Of a stretch of 64,000 bases of DNA, positions 60,569-64,000 are shown piece by piece. Within the stretch, counting starts at the first letter, position 1. Every line of letters starts with the position of its first letter. The position numbers and the translations under genes are program-made. Location of the stretch: contig DASVPY010000012.1 in the NCBI GenBank assembly GCA_036389395.1, positions 1 to 64,000 on the forward strand, read 5' to 3'. The notes below the pieces were generated by a model. The model made no database searches and had not been told where the DNA came from. It worked only from the letters and a program-made list of their open reading frames with translations. Source of the DNA: QHXQ01 sp036389395. Lineage in GTDB: Bacteria > Acidobacteriota > Blastocatellia > Pyrinomonadales > Pyrinomonadaceae.

Positions 60569-60707
60569 GCTTGAGCGATTTAAGACACTACCCCCGCCGC
60601 GCGCGATCCTAATATAGATAGATGCGAAAGGTTAAGCCCGACGATTTCCCGTTTCATAAGATTTCAGCAAATTTCAGGCGGCGATTAAGGACTTTACAAT
60701 CGGAGTC

Positions 60708-60998
60708 GTGCCATCATCCGCCGTCGTGAGGCGGAGGATAAAGATAACGGTGGAGACGGAGCGCGTCGTCGTCGTGCGCCGGGGCGGCGGGCTGCGGCGC
60801 GCGTGGTGTGCCGGCTGCCTCGCGCCCGCCGCGTTCGCGCCGCTGTCCGATGTCTGCGCGCTGACACGGCGCGACGCCGTCGCGTTGCGCCGCCTGCTGG
60901 CGACGGGCCAACTCCACGCCATCGAAGCGACGGAAGGGCCGCCGCTCGTCTGCCTCCGTTCGGCGCTGGCGCAGCCGGCGCGGGATGTCAAAGAATGA
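60708..60998 (+). CDS. Small Cys-pair protein, possibly excisionase/MerR-like helix-turn-helix
   Basis: 96 aa from GTG 60708 (a GTG at 60726 is also possible). It begins RRRIKITVETERVVVVRR, then a CxxC pair (AWCAGCLAPAAF), then DVCALTRRDAVALRRLLATG and QLHAIEATEGPPLVCL. The second half fits the small winged helix of excisionase-type domains (helix-turn-helix then a short beta hairpin with L-H-x-x-E). It overlaps the following hydrolase gene by 4 bp (ATGA at 60995), which supports it as a real translated gene. Confidence 0.65.
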   Translation: MPSSAVVRRRIKITVETERVVVVRRGGGLRRAWCAGCLAPAAFAPLSDVCALTRRDAVALRRLLATGQLHAIEATEGPPLVCLRSALAQPARDVKE

Positions 60999-62311
60999 AC
61001 ACGAAGAGAATCGTCCACGCGATCACGTTGCTGAGTCTCGCGCTGTGGCCGGCGCTGGCATTCGCGCAAGACGCGAACACTGGCGACGGGCGGCTGCTCG
61101 AACAGGCGGCGTTCACGATCCCAGCGTTCGAGCAGTTGCCCGACCGTTTCAAGCGCGCCTACGGGCGCGAGGCGGTCGAGCGGATGCGCAACGCGCCCGA
61201 CCTCGAACTGCTCAAGATCAAATACCTGAGCGACGGCCTCAAAGTCTCCGGCTTCATCTACAAGCCGAAGGAGACGGCGGGCCGGAAGTTTCCACTGGTC
61301 ATCTGGAACCGCGGCGGCGTCGGCGAGGACACGACGATCAGGGTCGAGAACTTTCTCGACTTCTACGAGATGCACCGCTACGCCGCGGAGGGCTTCGTCG
61401 TGCTCGCCTCGCAGTACCGCGGCTACGACGGCGGCGAAGGCAAGGACGAGGTGGGCGGGGCCGATCTTAACGACGTGCTCAACCTCATCCCGCTCGCGCG
61501 CGCGCTCGGCTACGTGGACATGGCGCGCGTCTTCATGTTCGGCTTCTCGCGCGGCGCGCAGATGACCTTGCAGGCCATACGGCGCGGCGCGCCCGTCCGC
61601 GCGGCGGTCGTCGTCGGCGCGCCCACCGACATCGAACGCAGCTTCCGCGAGAACGCCGCCATCCGCGACCTCGCGCGCACACACTGGGCGGGCGGCGAGG
61701 CGCGCCGCGCCGAGAACATCGAGAGCCGCTCCGCCGTCCGCTGGGCCGACACGTTGACCGTCCCGCTACTCATCTTCCAGGGCGGCGCAGACCCGGCCGT
61801 CTCGCCGACGCACGCGCTCGAACTCGCGCGCAAGCTGGACGAGGCGGGCAACCTCTACCAGTTGATCGTCTACGCCAAAGACGATCACTTCGTCACACGC
61901 AACGCCGAAGAACGACTGCGCCTGACCGTGGACTGGTTCAAGAACCCGCGCACGCTCTCCGTCGCCGCGCCCCTCCGAAGGACGCTCCGCGCGGGCGGCG
62001 TCGAAGCGGCGCTCAATCAATACCGCGAGCTGCGCAAGACGCAGGCAGACCGTTACGACTTCGGCGAGCCGGAACTGAACGCGCTCGGCTACGAGTTGCT
62101 GGGCGCGAATCGCGTCAGAGACGCGATTGCGATCTTCAAGCTCAACGTCGAGATGTTCCCCGCAGGGTTCAACACCTACGACAGCCTGGGCGAAGCCTAC
62201 CTCGCCGCGGGCGAGCGCGAGCTGGCGATCAGGAACTACCGGAAGTCGCTCGAACTCAACCCGCAGAACACGAACGCGACGGAAGCGCTCAAGCGCATCG
62301 CGCCGCAGTGA
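60995..62311 (+). CDS. Exported alpha/beta hydrolase (S9-like) with C-terminal TPR
   Basis: 438 aa. Signal peptide (ITLLSLALWPALAFAQ), a short linker, then an alpha/beta-hydrolase resembling the dipeptidyl/acylaminoacyl-peptidase branch: FPLVIWNRGGVGEDT, nucleophile VFMFGFSRGAQMTLQ, acid LIFQGGADPAVSPTHALE, and His VYAKDDHFVTRNAE. Residues ~330-438 carry a TPR hairpin (FNTYDSLGEAYLAAGERELA). It could be a periplasmic peptidase or esterase; the peptide transporter downstream favours peptide hydrolysis. Its ATG overlaps the previous gene's stop. Confidence 0.87.
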   Translation: MNTKRIVHAITLLSLALWPALAFAQDANTGDGRLLEQAAFTIPAFEQLPDRFKRAYGREAVERMRNAPDLELLKIKYLSDGLKVSGFIYKPKETAGRKFPLVIWNRGGVGEDTTIRVENFLDFYEMHRYAAEGFVVLASQYRGYDGGEGKDEVGGADLNDVLNLIPLARALGYVDMARVFMFGFSRGAQMTLQAIRRGAPVRAAVVVGAPTDIERSFRENAAIRDLARTHWAGGEARRAENIESRSAVRWADTLTVPLLIFQGGADPAVSPTHALELARKLDEAGNLYQLIVYAKDDHFVTRNAEERLRLTVDWFKNPRTLSVAAPLRRTLRAGGVEAALNQYRELRKTQADRYDFGEPELNALGYELLGANRVRDAIAIFKLNVEMFPAGFNTYDSLGEAYLAAGERELAIRNYRKSLELNPQNTNATEALKRIAPQ

Positions 62312-62358
62312 CGAAGGCGCGGGGCGCGCGGACTTTGCACGCGCGAAAGGGGGCGCTG

Positions 62359-63735
62359 GTGAATACGACAATCGAAAGCGTCGCGGCGGCGACCACGCAC
62401 GCGGCGGAGAAGCACCCGCCGGGTCTCTACGTCCTCTTCGCCACCGAGATGTGGGAGCGCTTCAGCTTCTACTCGATGCTGGCGATGTTCACGCTCTACC
62501 TGCGCGACCCGACGGGGCAGGGCTTCGGCTGGTCGGTTGATCGCGCGACGGGCCTCTACGCGAACTACCTGATGTTCGTCTACGCCTCGCCGCTCGTCGG
62601 CGGCTGGCTGGCCGACCGCAAGCTCGGCTACCGCCGCGCCGTCATGATCGGCGGTCTCTTCTTCATGGCGGGGCATCTGCTGCTCTCCTTCCACTCGCTG
62701 CCCGCGGTCTACGCCGCGCTCGCCTGTCTCGTCGTCGGCAACGGACTGTTCAAGCCGAACGTCTCGACCATGGTCGGCAACCTCTACCCCGAAGGCAGTC
62801 ACTTAAAAGATCGCGCCTACAACATCTTCTACATGGGCATCAACGTCGGCGCATTCCTCGCGCCCGTCGTGGCGGAGTTCGTGCAGGGGCGTTTCGGCTA
62901 CCACCCGGCGTTCGCCGTCGCCGCCTTCGGCATGGCCGTCTCGGTCTGGATTCAGTGGCAGTTCAAACGACACATCAGCAGCGGCGACCGACAGCGCACG
63001 CCTGACGCCGCACAGACGGCCGACGCGGCGGCGGTCGCGGTTGATAAGCCGCCGCACGGCGTCAGTCGGCAGAGCGCGATGGCGGCCGTGCCGGAGTGGC
63101 AGCGCGTGGGCGCGCTCTTGGTCATCTTCGCCATCGTCATCATCTTCTGGATGGCGTTCCAGCAGAACGGTTCGACGATGACCTACTGGGGCAACGAGAA
63201 CACAGCCTGGCAAGTCTCCGGCATCATCTCGAACGCCATCGGGCCGGCCTGGGTGCTGCTCTTAACCTTCCCGCTCGTCTGGTTCTGGCAGTGGCTCGAC
63301 GCGAGAGGTCTCGAACCCTCGACGCCGACGAAAATGGCCTGCGGCATGATGCTCACGGCGGCCGCGTTCTTCGTGCTGTTCGTCGGCGCGAAGGTCGGCG
63401 AGGCGTCGGTCGCGGGGCCGAATCCGTACGCCTTCAAGGTCTCGCCCGCGTGGCTCGTCGGCGCGTACGGCGTGTTGACGCTGGGCGAGTTGATGCTGTC
63501 GCCGATGGGCTTGGCGCTGGTCTCGAAGGTCGCGCCGCGCCGGATGCGGGGCTTGATGATGGGCGGCTGGTTCGTCGCCACCGCCTTGGGCAACAAGCTG
63601 ACGCAGGTGGGCGAGTTGTGGGACGACTGGCGGCACTCGACCTTCTGGCTCTTCCTGAGCGCCTGCGCGCTCCTGATGGCCTTCGTGCTGCTGGCGCTGC
63701 TGCGCCCGCTGAAAAAGGCGATGCCCGGCGTCTGA
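62359..63735 (+). CDS. Proton-dependent oligopeptide transporter (POT/PTR2 family)
   Basis: 458 aa MFS transporter of the POT family: signature FATEMWERFSFYSMLAMF with the E-x-x-E-R-F proton motif, GGWLADRKLGYRRAVMIG, NGLFKPNVSTMVGNLYP, FYMGINVGAFLAPVVAE and PMGLALVSKVAPRRMRGLMM. It would take up di- and tripeptides, in keeping with a hydrolase upstream. GTG 62359 has AAAGGGGG upstream; GTG 62308, overlapping the previous stop, would add 17 residues not seen in the family. Confidence 0.93.
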   Translation: MNTTIESVAAATTHAAEKHPPGLYVLFATEMWERFSFYSMLAMFTLYLRDPTGQGFGWSVDRATGLYANYLMFVYASPLVGGWLADRKLGYRRAVMIGGLFFMAGHLLLSFHSLPAVYAALACLVVGNGLFKPNVSTMVGNLYPEGSHLKDRAYNIFYMGINVGAFLAPVVAEFVQGRFGYHPAFAVAAFGMAVSVWIQWQFKRHISSGDRQRTPDAAQTADAAAVAVDKPPHGVSRQSAMAAVPEWQRVGALLVIFAIVIIFWMAFQQNGSTMTYWGNENTAWQVSGIISNAIGPAWVLLLTFPLVWFWQWLDARGLEPSTPTKMACGMMLTAAAFFVLFVGAKVGEASVAGPNPYAFKVSPAWLVGAYGVLTLGELMLSPMGLALVSKVAPRRMRGLMMGGWFVATALGNKLTQVGELWDDWRHSTFWLFLSACALLMAFVLLALLRPLKKAMPGV

Positions 63736-63762
63736 CGGCGTCCGCGCCGAAAAGGAGAAACC

Positions 63763-64000
63763 ATGCGGAGAACGATCTCGATCATGCTCACGACGCTGCT
63801 ATGTACGTCGTCGGTCTTGCCGCAGGGGCGCGCGACGCCGCGCGCGCTCGCCGAGATGGTGGCGGCGGAGCGTGCGTTCGCGAAGTATTGCACGGAGCAC
63901 GGCGTGCGCGAGTCGTGGTTGGAGTTCTTCGCCGACGACGGCGTCATCTTCCGCCCCGGCCCCGTCAACGCGAAAGAGTTCTACCGCCCGCGCCCGCCCA
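63763..64000 (+). CDS. Exported small protein, NTF2/DUF4440-like, 3' end outside window
   Basis: 79 codons are visible. ATG 63763 has AAGGAG 5-10 nt upstream. It begins MRRTISIMLTTLLCTSSVL (signal peptide) followed by LAEMVAAERAFAKYC, GVRESWLEFFADDGVIFRPG and NAKEFYRPRPP. The ERAFA...FFADDGVIF pattern is that of SnoaL/DUF4440-type NTF2-fold proteins. It follows the peptide transporter by 27 bp and is probably in the same operon. Function cannot be given from this fragment. Confidence 0.75.
   Translation, partial: MRRTISIMLTTLLCTSSVLPQGRATPRALAEMVAAERAFAKYCTEHGVRESWLEFFADDGVIFRPGPVNAKEFYRPRPP

Overview
The window is a GC-rich, gene-dense bacterial chromosome segment with a Gram-negative envelope (TolC and RND efflux, outer-membrane barrel, lipoprotein adaptor, cytochrome bd). 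Winged-helix/TPR regulators, Uma2 nucleases, SUMF1-type proteins and a Cys-rich, Pro-Thr-rich protein with Ca-binding Asp loops together suggest an acidobacterium, probably class Blastocatellia. That assignment is inference; no rRNA or tRNA gene is visible.

Layout. 0-5.4 kb: SUMF1-domain protein (5' end outside the window), Uma2 nuclease, uvrA (-), and two small overlapping coiled-coil genes behind an apparently leaderless promoter. 5.5-8.2 kb: a 21-bp tandem repeat, a papain-type protease, a small unknown gene and an M50-like membrane protease (-). 8.4-10.5 kb: a secreted Cys-rich/EF-hand-like protein broken by one in-frame TAG. 10.6-16.7 kb: moaC and moeA, separated by a lower-GC three-gene cassette (PadR regulator, DNA methyltransferase, 920-aa GHKL ATPase). 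16.9-24.7 kb: beta-propeller protein, FAD monooxygenase, a MalT-type LuxR regulator and two small genes; a shared 46-bp upstream element occurs three times here. 24.8-35.0 kb: ECF sigma factor, then a TolC/adaptor/RND pump operon with two envelope proteins. 35.2-42.0 kb: flavin monooxygenase, membrane adenylate cyclase, NDH-2 fused to a cyclic-nucleotide-binding domain, and cydAB, which reads as a cAMP-responsive quinone-reducing and quinol-oxidising chain. 42.2-43.9 kb: zinc alcohol dehydrogenase and an AhpD-like gene whose in-frame TGA sits where the second Cys of CxxC belongs and is followed by a small hairpin, so a probable selenoprotein. 44.2-56.1 kb: a nine-gene, mostly 4-bp-overlapping minus-strand operon for an unidentified cell-surface glycan. 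56.6-60.4 kb: HicAB, an XRE regulator, a small unknown and a winged-helix/TPR regulator. 60.7-64.0 kb: a small Cys-pair protein, alpha/beta hydrolase, POT peptide transporter and a truncated small secreted protein.

Intergenic regions carry three families of long inverted repeats: A, built on CACAGAGG; B, built on CGCAAAGG; C, built on CAGAAGCC. They lie in convergent, divergent and co-directional gaps, and family C runs into the 3' ends of genes. The strongest leads are the selenoprotein, the cAMP-linked respiratory operon, the methyltransferase/GHKL ATPase cassette inside the molybdopterin genes, the shared upstream element next to the MalT-type regulator, and the glycan operon.
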